Source of the DNA: Endotrypanum monterogeii
Taxonomy: Eukaryota; Euglenozoa; Kinetoplastea; Trypanosomatida; Trypanosomatidae
Assembly: GCA_000333855.2 (NCBI GenBank)
Contig: CM007331.1
Coordinates: forward strand, 58,404-77,069
Length of the DNA stretch: 18,666 nt
Direction: 5' to 3'
The notes under the pieces were generated by a model. It saw nothing but the letters and a program-made list of their open reading frames with translations, made no database searches and was not told the DNA's origin. The translations under genes and the position numbers were made by a program. This document shows positions 1 to 7,352 of this stretch, one piece after another. The stretch's first letter is position 1. Each line of letters begins with the position of its first letter.

Positions 1-329
1 ATGATGCGCTTGTGGGGTGTCTGCGTGAGATCTTCCTTCGAGTACGCCGCCATGTCAAATTCATTCACACCTTCCATGTGCTCGCCTTCGCTGTCGGTGT
101 CCTGTGGGGTGGCATCATCGAAGGAGGTCTGAGCCCCAAGCCCAGTTCCGAAATGTGTCACTGGCAAGACATTATTCTTAATCTCTGTCACGGTGGTTGA
201 CATCGGTTCAGGGACAGAGGCCACGCTTTCACACACGTGCCTCTGATACCCTTCGGGGTTCAGGGACGAGGCGAGGTCAATGGCGTGGGCCTTGCGGGCC
301 GGGTACAAATTTCGACTTTCGTCTGACAT
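1..329 (-). CDS. Inverted partial copy of the soluble pyrophosphatase gene (codons 1-109), cut by the window edge
   Basis: Read on the minus strand from an ATG at 329, this stretch encodes the same first 109 residues as the + strand gene at 452, except for Leu-to-Pro at residue 105. It contains only the N-terminal extension of the protein; neither the EF-hand-like region nor the catalytic domain is reached before base 1. On the minus strand the ATG is preceded by the same AG (at 343-342) as the + copy and by a T-run lying in the spacer, so it has a plausible splice acceptor of its own. Whether a complete head-to-head second gene exists outside the window, or the copy is a fragment or an assembly artefact, cannot be told from here. 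It would be the only minus-strand gene in the window. Confidence 0.45.
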   Translation of the reverse strand, partial: MSDESRNLYPARKAHAIDLASSLNPEGYQRHVCESVASVPEPMSTTVTEIKNNVLPVTHFGTGLGAQTSFDDATPQDTDSEGEHMEGVNEFDMAAYSKEDLTQTPHKRI

Positions 330-359
330 CGTAATATGTGGCTCGACCAACCCGATCAC

Positions 360-421
360 ACACACAAAAAAAAAAATCTTTTCCTTCAATTCTTCGAATC
401 TTTTTTTTTTTTTCTTTGGCG
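360..421. other. Palindrome spacer with outward-facing T-runs on both strands
   Basis: The 62-bp spacer has an A-run at 366-376, which is a T-run on the minus strand facing the left-arm gene. It also has a T-run at 401-413 on the + strand facing the right-arm gene. The two sides are not copies of each other; they are similar only in being homopolymer tracts. Each could act as the polypyrimidine tract for SL trans-splicing of the gene it faces. Confidence 0.7.
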
Positions 422-439
422 GTGATCGGGTTGGTCGAG
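401..439 (+). promoter_or_regulatory. Predicted SL trans-splice acceptor of the pyrophosphatase gene
   Basis: A 13-T run followed by CTTT (401-417) is the polypyrimidine tract. The only AG between it and the ATG at 452 is at 438-439, giving a predicted 5' UTR of just 12 nt. This also argues that the open frame extending upstream to 338 is not translated. Confidence 0.55.
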
Positions 440-451
440 CCACATATTACG

Positions 452-1786
452 ATGTCAGACGAAAGTCGAAATTTGTACCCGGCCCGCAAGGCCCACGCCA
501 TTGACCTCGCCTCGTCCCTGAACCCCGAAGGGTATCAGAGGCACGTGTGTGAAAGCGTGGCCTCTGTCCCTGAACCGATGTCAACCACCGTGACAGAGAT
601 TAAGAATAATGTCTTGCCAGTGACACATTTCGGAACTGGGCTTGGGGCTCAGACCTCCTTCGATGATGCCACCCCACAGGACACCGACAGCGAAGGCGAG
701 CACATGGAAGGTGTGAATGAATTTGACATGGCGGCGTACTCGAAGGAAGATCTCACGCAGACACTCCACAAGCGCATCATGAGACGCATGTTCTGTGCCT
801 TCGATGTCACACAAGTGGGCTACCTTGACATTGACAAGATCAAAGAGTTCTGCGTCTATGTCGGCCGCAATATGTCGCAAGAAACCACTGATAAAATGTT
901 CGATGAGCTCAAGGACATCGACGGGCACGTCACCTTCGATGCTTTTTGGAATTGGTGGACAACCTGCCCGGATACAAAAATGACGAAGGACACCTTCTCA
1001 CTTGTGTCCGCCGACTTCTCTGTCCCGTACCATCAACAACAGCTCAAAATCAAGGAAGAGGGCGAGATCTTCACCCCCAGCTACCGCATCAAGTACTACT
1101 TCAAAGATTTGGAGACAGGCATCCGCCGGCGCGTCAGTCCATGGCATGACGTTCCGCTTTATGTGCGCGATCCGGTGCGAACAAAGCCGGAGTTTATCCG
1201 CGCAAACCGCTTCAACTTTATTTGTGAGATTCCAAAGTGGACACGTGCAAAGTTCGAGATCGCTACCGGGGAACCCTTCAATCCCATCAAGCAGGACATC
1301 AAAAATGGAGTTCCCCGCTTTTATAAACACGGAGACATGATGTGGAACTACGGTGCCTTTCCGCAGACGTGGGAGAGCACAGAGGTGGTCTTCGAGGATG
1401 GTGTCAGTGGAGACAACGACCCGATTGACGGTGTTGAGATTGGTATGCGCCAGCTGCGCGTGGGGGAGATCCATCCGGTTCGAATTCTTGGGGTCCTCGG
1501 CATGATTGACGATGGGCAGATGGACTGGAAAGTGATCTGCATCTCCGTCAATGATCCAGTGGCGCACTTCCTTAAAGATATAGAAGATGTCCCCAAGTTC
1601 CTGCCCGGCTGCCTCGACGCCCTTCGCGAGTGGTTCCGCGTGTATAAAATTTGTCAGGGTGGCGTTGAGAACAAATTTGCCTTCAACGGTGAGTTCAAAA
1701 ATAAAACGTACGCCATGAAGGTGGTCGATGAGTCGCACTACATGTGGGAGAATCTGCGCAAGATCAAAAAGAGGGAGAAGGTGTAA
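452..1786 (+). CDS. VSP1: Acidocalcisomal soluble inorganic pyrophosphatase (VSP1-type, EF-hand-like N-terminus)
   Basis: Predicted 444 residues. It hydrolyses inorganic pyrophosphate to phosphate. Trypanosomatid VSP enzymes of this architecture are reported in acidocalcisomes and can also act on short polyphosphate. Residues 1-105 are a polar, family-specific extension. Residues about 108-165 form a degenerate EF-hand-like region, with loop Asp118-Lys129 lacking the usual final acidic residue. The rest is a family I pyrophosphatase domain carrying the signature Asp321-Asn-Asp323-Pro-Ile-Asp326 and the conserved Asp358-Trp-Lys strand, so the metal-binding aspartates are present and the enzyme should be active. 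I chose the ATG at 452 rather than the open frame from 338, because the upstream part reads through poly-T and splice-signal sequence. Its first 109 codons lie in the right arm of the palindrome. Confidence 0.93.
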   Translation: MSDESRNLYPARKAHAIDLASSLNPEGYQRHVCESVASVPEPMSTTVTEIKNNVLPVTHFGTGLGAQTSFDDATPQDTDSEGEHMEGVNEFDMAAYSKEDLTQTLHKRIMRRMFCAFDVTQVGYLDIDKIKEFCVYVGRNMSQETTDKMFDELKDIDGHVTFDAFWNWWTTCPDTKMTKDTFSLVSADFSVPYHQQQLKIKEEGEIFTPSYRIKYYFKDLETGIRRRVSPWHDVPLYVRDPVRTKPEFIRANRFNFICEIPKWTRAKFEIATGEPFNPIKQDIKNGVPRFYKHGDMMWNYGAFPQTWESTEVVFEDGVSGDNDPIDGVEIGMRQLRVGEIHPVRILGVLGMIDDGQMDWKVICISVNDPVAHFLKDIEDVPKFLPGCLDALREWFRVYKICQGGVENKFAFNGEFKNKTYAMKVVDESHYMWENLRKIKKREKV

Positions 1787-1815
1787 ATTTTATCCCCCCA
1801 CAGACACACACTCGA

Positions 1816-1966
1816 GGGGGGGGGGGGAGGAGGAGAGGGGGCGGTACGGTGGAGTGTGGTAGTCCGTATGTATACACTTGTACCTGGTCGTCTAAGCTCA
1901 AACCTAATCATCAGCTGTGCGGTATTCGATCGTGGAACTTCAGCTTACGTACACGAGGGGGGGGGG
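1816..1966 (+). repeat. Two poly-G tracts downstream of the pyrophosphatase stop codon
   Basis: A run of 12 G (1816-1827) starts 30 nt after the stop codon, followed by G-rich sequence to about 1850. A second run of 10 G lies at 1957-1966. Both follow a similar short context ending in ACGAG or CTCGAG. Single long G-runs like these can take part in G-quadruplexes. Confidence 0.9.
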
Positions 1967-2743
1967 AGGAAGTCGCTCAACATGGAAGCAGGTAATCCTT
2001 TGATGCCAAACAACTGTTGGCAAGTTTTCCTTTTCAGTAGGTATTTATATTTTGATTGTTGTTTCGACTCGTGTTTTGATGCCGCCACATGCTCTCTGGG
2101 AATGCATTTGATCTATCGTATTGTGGTACGCATGCGGGATCGAATTCCCAAATGCTCTGAGCGCCGAGGAGGTGTATGTGGGCGTGTCTTGGTAGTTACC
2201 TCTCCCACCGCGTTCTATTGACCCTTCACTTCGTTTTGTTCTCTCACCCGCACCCACACACAGAAAAATGCACTCGTCGTTCTGTTGTCTTACCTAACTA
2301 AAACACACACATAAACAGATACTCACAGACAGACAGACAAACAGGAAGGAGAAATTGAGGAAGATAGACCAAGGTGCAGCAGCAGCAGCAGCAACAGCCT
2401 CTCCCCTATCTACATCCCCTTTTATTACCGTCAAAAGTCGAGTTTTATTTTTTTTTTTCTGCAAGGTGACGACTCTGAACAGTCTTCGATGCAAAACAAT
2501 GTATCTTCTCGCTGCCACGCTACTCCGCGAACCAACACGCCAACCCCTCCTTGCTACCTCTAATGGCTCCTCTCTCCCTCCCCCTCCCTCCCTGCTTCTT
2601 GTATCCCCCAGGTCCCTACTAGGATCCTCTGTCCTTCTCGGTGTTGGCATCGATGGAAACATCCCTAGTGGCTTCGCTTTCCGCCCCCTCTCTTCATCTG
2701 AGGATTTTAGGAGCTCGAGCATAGACACACACACACACACACA

Positions 2744-2780
2744 TTTTATTTTTTTTTACTGCATGGGTCGGCACACCAAG
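2744..2780 (+). promoter_or_regulatory. Predicted SL acceptor for the 80-residue ORF
   Basis: The T-rich tract at 2744-2758 is followed by the first downstream AG at 2779-2780, which would leave a 5' UTR of about 82 nt before the ATG at 2863. This supports 2863-3105 being a transcribed gene. Confidence 0.4.
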
Positions 2781-2862
2781 CGAGAAATACAAGCTGAATC
2801 GTATAAGTAGGGCAGAAAAGATTCAGCATAAAGACGAGAGAGAAAACAGAGACGGGCTCATA

Positions 2863-3105
2863 ATGGAAGCGGCAGAGCTGTGTAACGCAGCTGTCGCTCC
2901 GTCGCGCTCATCGTCGAGCTCGTCCCAATCGCAGGGTCTGCAGGTAAGCGATCACCTGACAGACGATACGCAGCGCCAGAGCCTTCTGCAATACATCGAT
3001 CAACGCATCCAGGAACTCGAGGAGGAATGGTTCGTGCTTCATCAACAGCTGAGTGACCTCAGGGTGGAACAGGGCATCATCGAGGCGAGGATGAGCGAGA
3101 CATGA
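2863..3105 (+). CDS. Small coiled-coil protein of unknown function (80 residues)
   Basis: I do not recognise a family. Residues 1-27 are Ala/Ser-rich and probably disordered, with a run of six serines near residue 18. Residues about 38-77 look like one amphipathic helix: Leu, Ile, Trp and Val recur at heptad-like spacing among Glu, Gln and Arg, which suggests a coiled coil. There is no signal peptide and no membrane segment. Coding is supported by compositional contrast with the flanking low-complexity DNA, a T-rich tract plus AG about 82 nt upstream, and same-strand orientation with its neighbours. It could be a subunit of a larger coiled-coil assembly, as many 70-100-residue proteins of this shape are, but that is a guess. 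An 11-C run (3106-3116) begins immediately after the stop codon. Confidence 0.6.
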   Translation: MEAAELCNAAVAPSRSSSSSSQSQGLQVSDHLTDDTQRQSLLQYIDQRIQELEEEWFVLHQQLSDLRVEQGIIEARMSET

Positions 3106-3724
3106 CCCCCCCCCCCGCTGAAGCCACCACAGCCTTTGGGCCAAACGATGTGACCACAGAGGCCTCCTACATGCCGGTGATACAACATGAGGGGGCAAAA
3201 AAAAGAAGCTCATTTTTGTGGTGTTCTGGCACTCCGTGTTTCGCGTGAGAGTTGGAGGGAGGGAGTGCGTGCGACTGTGTACCGATAAGCGGGAAAGTGT
3301 GTGACTCGCCTCGTGACGTGAGCGTGCAATGATCGGTGCCACTGCTGGCGCATCTGCTAAAGGCCAATCACTTTTTTTTTTTATCTCTGCCATCTCCTTT
3401 CATGTTGTCCACAGATAATTGTATCTGCGTGAAAGGGGGAAGCAACGATAGGAATCGAGAGAGGAGGCACCACATCATGGAGCTCCGTTGGGTGCGGCCC
3501 TCCTCCGCTGGCACACTGCCAATGTGGACACAGCTGCCCGCCCCAAGTGGGGAGGGGAAGGATCCCCCACCCCACCCCACCCCCTCCTGTCGTGTGTCGG
3601 TGTATGATTATCTCCGCCCTCCTCCCCCCTTTTTCTGTCCCCATAGCGTATCGTCCCTTTCACCCCGAAACACACACACACACACACACTTACACACACT
3701 TACATAGAGAGAGGCAACTAAGCA
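3106..3724. other. Intergenic region, pyrimidine- and CA-rich
   Basis: It starts with an 11-C run touching the preceding stop codon. A T-run at about 3371-3381 is followed by a pyrimidine-rich stretch and an AG near 3411. A C/T tract at 3611-3642 lies before the dehydratase gene, followed by CA repeats (about 3669-3702). No credible ORF was seen on either strand. Confidence 0.7.
3611..3646 (+). promoter_or_regulatory. Predicted SL acceptor of the pterin dehydratase gene
   Basis: This is a long C/T tract ending in CCCCATAG, with the AG at 3645-3646, 78 nt before the ATG at 3725. It is one of the most classical-looking trans-splice acceptors in the window. Confidence 0.65.
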
Positions 3725-4060
3725 ATGCATCGACGTACCATTCTCTGTGCGCCCAAGGCCCTTGCCGCGACCACGGTGACGCAAGCGCTCCAGACGCTGC
3801 CAGGATGGAAGGTTAGTGGGACAAAAGAAAATGTGATGGAGTGCAATTACGTGTTCGCCGATTTCATGGAGGTCATTCGATACATCAACGAAGTTGCTCC
3901 ATGTTGCGAGCAGATGCAACATCACCCGCACTGGTCGAACGTGTACAACCGTCTGCACATTGAGCTGACGACGCACGACGCCGGCAACAACCTGACGCAG
4001 AAGGACTTAGATCTGGCGAAGGTGATGTGTGAGGTCTACGAGACCATACGCAGAAAATAA
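3725..4060 (+). CDS. PCD: Pterin-4-alpha-carbinolamine dehydratase
   Basis: 111 residues, close to the usual size of about 100. It dehydrates 4a-hydroxytetrahydrobiopterin, the product of aromatic amino acid hydroxylases, so that dihydropteridine reductase can regenerate tetrahydrobiopterin. The family core is clear: His66-His67-Pro-His-Trp, then Tyr74, then Thr83-His84-Asp85, then Leu-Thr and Asp94. His66, His67 and His84 match the active-site histidines of animal PCD. One oddity is that the usual Gly-Gly-Leu-Thr element reads Gly-Asn-Asn-Leu-Thr, with one extra residue between the last active-site His and the Leu-Thr. Residues 1-15 are basic with Ala and Thr and could be a weak mitochondrial targeting sequence, but cytosolic location is equally possible. 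The C-terminal nuclear-cofactor role known for animal DCoH is not implied here. Confidence 0.93.
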   Translation: MHRRTILCAPKALAATTVTQALQTLPGWKVSGTKENVMECNYVFADFMEVIRYINEVAPCCEQMQHHPHWSNVYNRLHIELTTHDAGNNLTQKDLDLAKVMCEVYETIRRK

Positions 4061-4609
4061 GTGGTGAAGTATTTTGCGAACGAGCTACGAGGGGGATTAA
4101 TAAATGAAAAAAAAAAGCAATTTTACCACAGCTACTGGAAATACACAAGGTGCGAGTGATTCCCTTGATCATCGCTCCCTCCCCTCGCGCGCGCGCTGCC
4201 TTCTTCTTTTATTGCTTGGTCAGAGGACACGCCCCGCCAGCACGTCGTCACCCGAGTGCTCTCAGAGAAAACCATCTATGAAGTGTTTGCTACATGCTGA
4301 ACTGGTACTACCCCCCCCCCCAAAAAAAAAAAAAAGCTGCTCTGACAGGCCAGCGGATGTTCGTGCCGCTCGGTATACTTCTACAGTTCACCGCGTGTCG
4401 TTCTCCTCTCCCTTCGTGTGTGTGTGTGTGTGTGTATTCTTGCTTGGTTCTTGACCCCATCGGTTCCTCCGCATAGTTACGGCATCGAAATACGTACATC
4501 TTCATATATTTATACATATATATATAAATATAAATATATAAATATATCTGCAAATGCACACGTCCGCGAGTAAGCGGAATGGTTTTGCTTGTCTCCAGGC
4601 GACGCCTTC
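4061..4609. other. Intergenic region with TG repeat and AT-rich island
   Basis: It holds an A-run (about 4106-4114), a C-run plus A-run near 4311-4335, a (TG)n tract (about 4417-4434) and an AT-rich island of short TATA/AAATA units (about 4503-4550). No gene was identified. An ATG at 4579 lies upstream of the predicted acceptor AG and would be removed by trans-splicing. Confidence 0.7.
4583..4598 (+). promoter_or_regulatory. Predicted SL acceptor deciding the start of the RAD51 paralogue
   Basis: A pyrimidine-rich tract (TTTTGCTTGTCTCC) runs straight into an AG at 4597-4598, only 11 nt before the in-frame ATG at 4610. If used, it discards the out-of-frame ATG at 4579 and the in-frame TTG at 4589. 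Confidence 0.6.
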
Positions 4610-6373
4610 ATGAACATGACGCACCTCTACTCCCTGCACGGGGTGTACGGTGGCCGGCGAGACGGGGTGTCAGCTGCAAACACAGAAGAACAGAGCTGCA
4701 CCCGTCAACGCAGAGCAGAGGAGAGGCCCGTAGTGGGCCCACCATATTTGATCGCCGATGATAATACCGCTGGCACCGCGTGCCTTACAGACTCGACAGC
4801 GGGGTCACGGACGGGCGGTACAGAGACGTTGCCAGCCGGCAGTGTGGAATGTGAACTACGTCACCTTACGGAGGACAGCGATTTCTTACTGACACCAGAT
4901 GCGGAGCTGTGCGCAAGGCACCGCACCTCCTTGGCACACGTTTGGGCTTGGCGGGCGCGACACAGCCAACAGCGGAGTCCCTTGTCAATCGAAACCTCTG
5001 AGAGGGGGGCGGTGTCCTTAAGCGGACGCCTCCAACGGGGGACGACAGGGGAAGCAACGCTAGAGGGAGACGTCCGCCGCTCCTTTCACCGACCTTGCAC
5101 GGCAGCGGATCTCCTCCAAACCAGCCGCTGCCTCACTCCATATCCCTCTCGGGACGACAGCAGCGGAGACTTGCGTGGTCATGCGCTGACTGCAGCAAGT
5201 GCCCCTTCGAAGCCCCTTGCTACCTCACCCCCGCTCCTCTCCTCCGTCCCCACCGGCTTTCGCTCGCTAGACGCGTCACTGCTTGGCGGACTGAGGCGTG
5301 GGTGGATAACTGAGCTGACAGGACTCCCGAGCACTGGAAAAACGACGGTTGCCGCCGCGTGGTGCCGCAACTATCTTCATCTTGCAAGATCGCACAGTGT
5401 GGCCCACAACTGTATCTGGCTCCAGTCCGGCAGCGTCCTTGACTCGACGGTGCTCAGCATCCCCTATGAGGATGTGAACGCCACGGAGTCGCCGCCTTTG
5501 TCTGAGGCTGTGCACACCGCCTTCCTCTCGAGCCTTCAGGATTTGCAACGGTTGCTGGATGATTGGCGAACAACAGATCCCTCTACATCTCTGCTCTCCA
5601 CCGTTGGGTTGATCGTGCTCGACAGCCTCACCGACCTCGTGCAGCGCAGCTTCAACTATCGAGACGATGACACACTACAGCGCCACGATGTGATGGCTAC
5701 CGTCCTCCAGTCGCTGAAGCAGCTGGCAGAGGAGCAGCACACGGCCATTCTTGTCCTCACGCAACAGAAACTGTACCTACCGAACGACAGTGGTCCACCT
5801 CCCATTTCGTACGCCAGCGGCTCTACGTACGAGACAGGCAACAATGAAATAGAGGATCATGCCGAGGCGGGAGGTGGTGAGTACAGCACACACGCAGGTG
5901 TAGGCGCAGGCTTCGGCGGCCCTCCTGCTGACCAAGGAGTTGAGGATACTGGGCAGCTTGGCAGACTGTTTCTCCACAATGTAAATGTTCGGCTGCAACT
6001 TCGAACCTGTGTGCCGTTTGTGGCCGGAAGACACGCCTCGCACAGGTCCTCGGACGTCGGCAATCCCGAAGGCAGTGGGTCGGCAATGCGGCTCCGATGG
6101 CAACTTGAGCTCTTAAAGTCCCCTGTGTCTGCCCCGTTTGCTGTAGCGCTTCGACTGAGAGCTCCGCCCCCCTCTCCATCTGCACAAAGCCCCCCCTGGG
6201 TGCCAGGTCCACCTCTCTGCGTCGAGGAGATCGACGACGACGACTGCGTAAGCGACGGCAATTCTGGAGGGCTCTTGCCACCAGCACAGAAGCTGAAATG
6301 TGAAGAAGGTCTGCCCTTGCTGTCCCTTGACCCATGGGACTACACAGATGTGCCATCTTTTTTGTACCTGTGA
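4610..6373 (+). CDS. RAD51/RecA-family recombinase paralogue
   Basis: 587 residues from ATG 4610; a second ATG lies two codons on. RAD51 paralogues assist RAD51 filament assembly in homologous recombination in the nucleus. The RecA core begins near residue 215 with a Thr-Gly-Phe-Arg-Ser-Leu-Asp lead-in. It carries a Walker A loop at 238-246 (Gly-Leu-Pro-Ser-Thr-Gly-Lys-Thr-Thr) and a Walker B strand ending in Asp338-Ser. A later beta strand (Leu-Val-Leu-Thr-Gln-Gln) matches the strand before the DNA-binding loops. The first 210 residues are low-complexity without an obvious helix-hairpin-helix domain. A Gly-rich insert follows the core, and an acidic Asp/Glu stretch lies near residue 540. The protein is therefore larger than typical paralogues of 300-400 residues. 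It may correspond to Leishmania RAD51-4, which I recall on chromosome 11, but this is unverified; XRCC3- or RAD51D-like are alternatives. Confidence 0.85.
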   Translation: MNMTHLYSLHGVYGGRRDGVSAANTEEQSCTRQRRAEERPVVGPPYLIADDNTAGTACLTDSTAGSRTGGTETLPAGSVECELRHLTEDSDFLLTPDAELCARHRTSLAHVWAWRARHSQQRSPLSIETSERGAVSLSGRLQRGTTGEATLEGDVRRSFHRPCTAADLLQTSRCLTPYPSRDDSSGDLRGHALTAASAPSKPLATSPPLLSSVPTGFRSLDASLLGGLRRGWITELTGLPSTGKTTVAAAWCRNYLHLARSHSVAHNCIWLQSGSVLDSTVLSIPYEDVNATESPPLSEAVHTAFLSSLQDLQRLLDDWRTTDPSTSLLSTVGLIVLDSLTDLVQRSFNYRDDDTLQRHDVMATVLQSLKQLAEEQHTAILVLTQQKLYLPNDSGPPPISYASGSTYETGNNEIEDHAEAGGGEYSTHAGVGAGFGGPPADQGVEDTGQLGRLFLHNVNVRLQLRTCVPFVAGRHASHRSSDVGNPEGSGSAMRLRWQLELLKSPVSAPFAVALRLRAPPPSPSAQSPPWVPGPPLCVEEIDDDDCVSDGNSGGLLPPAQKLKCEEGLPLLSLDPWDYTDVPSFLYL

Positions 6374-6511
6374 TGAGGGGGAAGCGTGCGCGGCGCATGG
6401 GATGTTGAGGATCCTGTGATCGCTGTCGTCCAAAAAAAAAAAAGAAAAATTTCTGCGTTCGACTACAACCACTTTCTGCTCACGATATACAACCCTCGCG
6501 CGTCTGCTGCT

Positions 6512-6540
6512 ATGACCACGTGTGGTCATTTTTTTTTTTT
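6512..6540 (+). other. Short hairpin followed by a T-run
   Basis: ATGACCAC and GTGGTCAT form a perfect 8-bp stem with a 2-nt centre (6512-6529), followed directly by a run of T to 6540. It looks like a bacterial intrinsic terminator, but in this genome the T-run is more probably one of many polypyrimidine tracts. No function is assigned. Confidence 0.5.
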
Positions 6541-7256
6541 GTAGGACGACAACTATTAAAGGCCAAAGTCTATTGGAAGACGGAACGACAGGCACACAGG
6601 GATTAGAAATATATATACACATTTATAATGTATATGTATTCGTGCGTACGGGTGTGTAGACGTACCCCGCGGATGCACTGCAGGAGTTGGCTGGTCCTGT
6701 ATGCCAGTGAGTGGTCCTCTCTGGTCACTCCGGCAACCCACCGGTGGCTCTGGTAACCTTAAACACGCTAGTGAACATGTACACAGATGACCGCCCTCGC
6801 TACGCCCCCTCCCTCCCCTCCCTCCTGCCACGTATACGTCACCACACACGAATGAAAGGCCTCCACAGTCTCTGCTTCTCCACGCCTTCGAGTCATTCTC
6901 TTCCCATGGTGTCCCTACTAAATAATAATAAACGGTTAGATGATTCTCTCTCTTGAAACACCTTTGGCATGCAAACGTGTGTCTGTGTGTGTGTGTCTAC
7001 ATGATTTGGCCAGTGCTCGTGCTTCAACACATAGTCCTATGGACACCATTTTCTACGGGCCACCGTCCACCTACACCCACCGCTGCCAATAAAAATGCTC
7101 CTCCTGCCCCGAAGCGCACACTCCTCCACCTCCAACTCACCTTCCCTCGTTCTCTCCCCTTACTCACGCACACACACACGCACGCAGCATATCTTGTGCC
7201 TGTACGTATTGTCGATATTATTTTTTTTTGGGGGGGTGCGTGTGCGCGCAACACTT

Positions 7257-7283
7257 GTCGTCTTTTCTGCAACTAACGAAAAG
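7257..7283 (+). promoter_or_regulatory. Candidate SL acceptor of the proteasome alpha gene
   Basis: A pyrimidine tract (7257-7270) is followed by the first AG at 7282-7283, giving a 5' UTR of about 69 nt. An alternative AG at 7351-7352 touches the ATG directly but is preceded by TA-rich rather than pyrimidine-rich sequence, so I rank it lower. Confidence 0.4.
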
Positions 7284-7352
7284 AAACCACACATACAAAC
7301 AAATACACACACAGACATATATATATATATTTATTTATTTATATTATTCAAG

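Larger units (their letters stand above)
1..780. repeat. Large inverted repeat (palindrome) over the 5' end of the pyrophosphatase gene
   Basis: Bases 1-359 are the reverse complement of 422-780, paired so that the two coordinates always sum to 781, with no indel. I compared the arms line by line and found a single mismatch, position 16 against 765, which changes a Leu codon (CTC) in the right arm to Pro (CCC) in the left. The arms flank a 62-bp spacer (360-421). The left arm is cut by the window edge, so the true arm may be longer. Its origin is unclear: a recent inverted duplication, a fold-back junction or a chimeric assembly would all look like this. Confidence 0.97.
1787..2862. other. 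Intergenic region with G-runs, CAG and CA repeats; no convincing gene
   Basis: This stretch holds G-runs of 12 (1816-1827) and 10 (1957-1966), a short CAG repeat (about 2377-2397), a C/T-rich tract near 2570-2600, a (CA)n tract (2724-2743) and a T-rich tract (2744-2758). Open frames here, including one of about 150 codons at 2355-2810, translate to homopolymer-driven low-complexity sequence. I treat them as non-coding. Confidence 0.75.
6374..7352. other. Intergenic region between the RAD51 paralogue and proteasome genes
   Basis: It holds A-runs and T-runs (about 6432-6442, 6529-6540, 7221-7229), a perfect 8-bp-arm hairpin (6512-6529) abutting the second T-run, a TG repeat (about 6977-6994), CA repeats (about 7167-7182), a T-run followed by a G-run (7221-7236) and a TA/TTTA tract (7317-7347). 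I saw no gene on either strand. The open frame from 7095 into the proteasome gene is low-complexity. Confidence 0.7.

Noticed and set aside
338..451. Upstream extension of the pyrophosphatase reading frame by 38 codons
   Set aside because: It translates the poly-A/poly-T spacer into Lys/Phe runs and lies upstream of the predicted splice acceptor AG at 438-439.
1..780. Terminal inverted repeat of a transposable element
   Set aside because: The arms are host coding sequence of the pyrophosphatase gene, the 62-bp spacer has no room for a transposase, and no target-site duplication is visible.
998..1738. 246-codon minus-strand ORF inside the pyrophosphatase gene
   Set aside because: It is a shadow of a well-supported catalytic domain on the + strand and shows no family motif.
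2133..2150. Possible tRNA T-arm (GGGATCGAATTCCC)
   Set aside because: It is a short palindrome-like match only; no A box, acceptor stem or correctly sized T-stem could be folded around it.
2294..2810. Overlapping ORFs of about 150 codons on both strands
   Set aside because: Both are built from CAG, CA, C/T and T-run translations, with no conserved-looking blocks. They overlap each other antisense.
7095..7352. 86-codon N-terminal extension of the proteasome subunit
   Set aside because: The family N-terminus starts exactly at the ATG at 7353, and the extension is a translation of T, CA and TA repeats.
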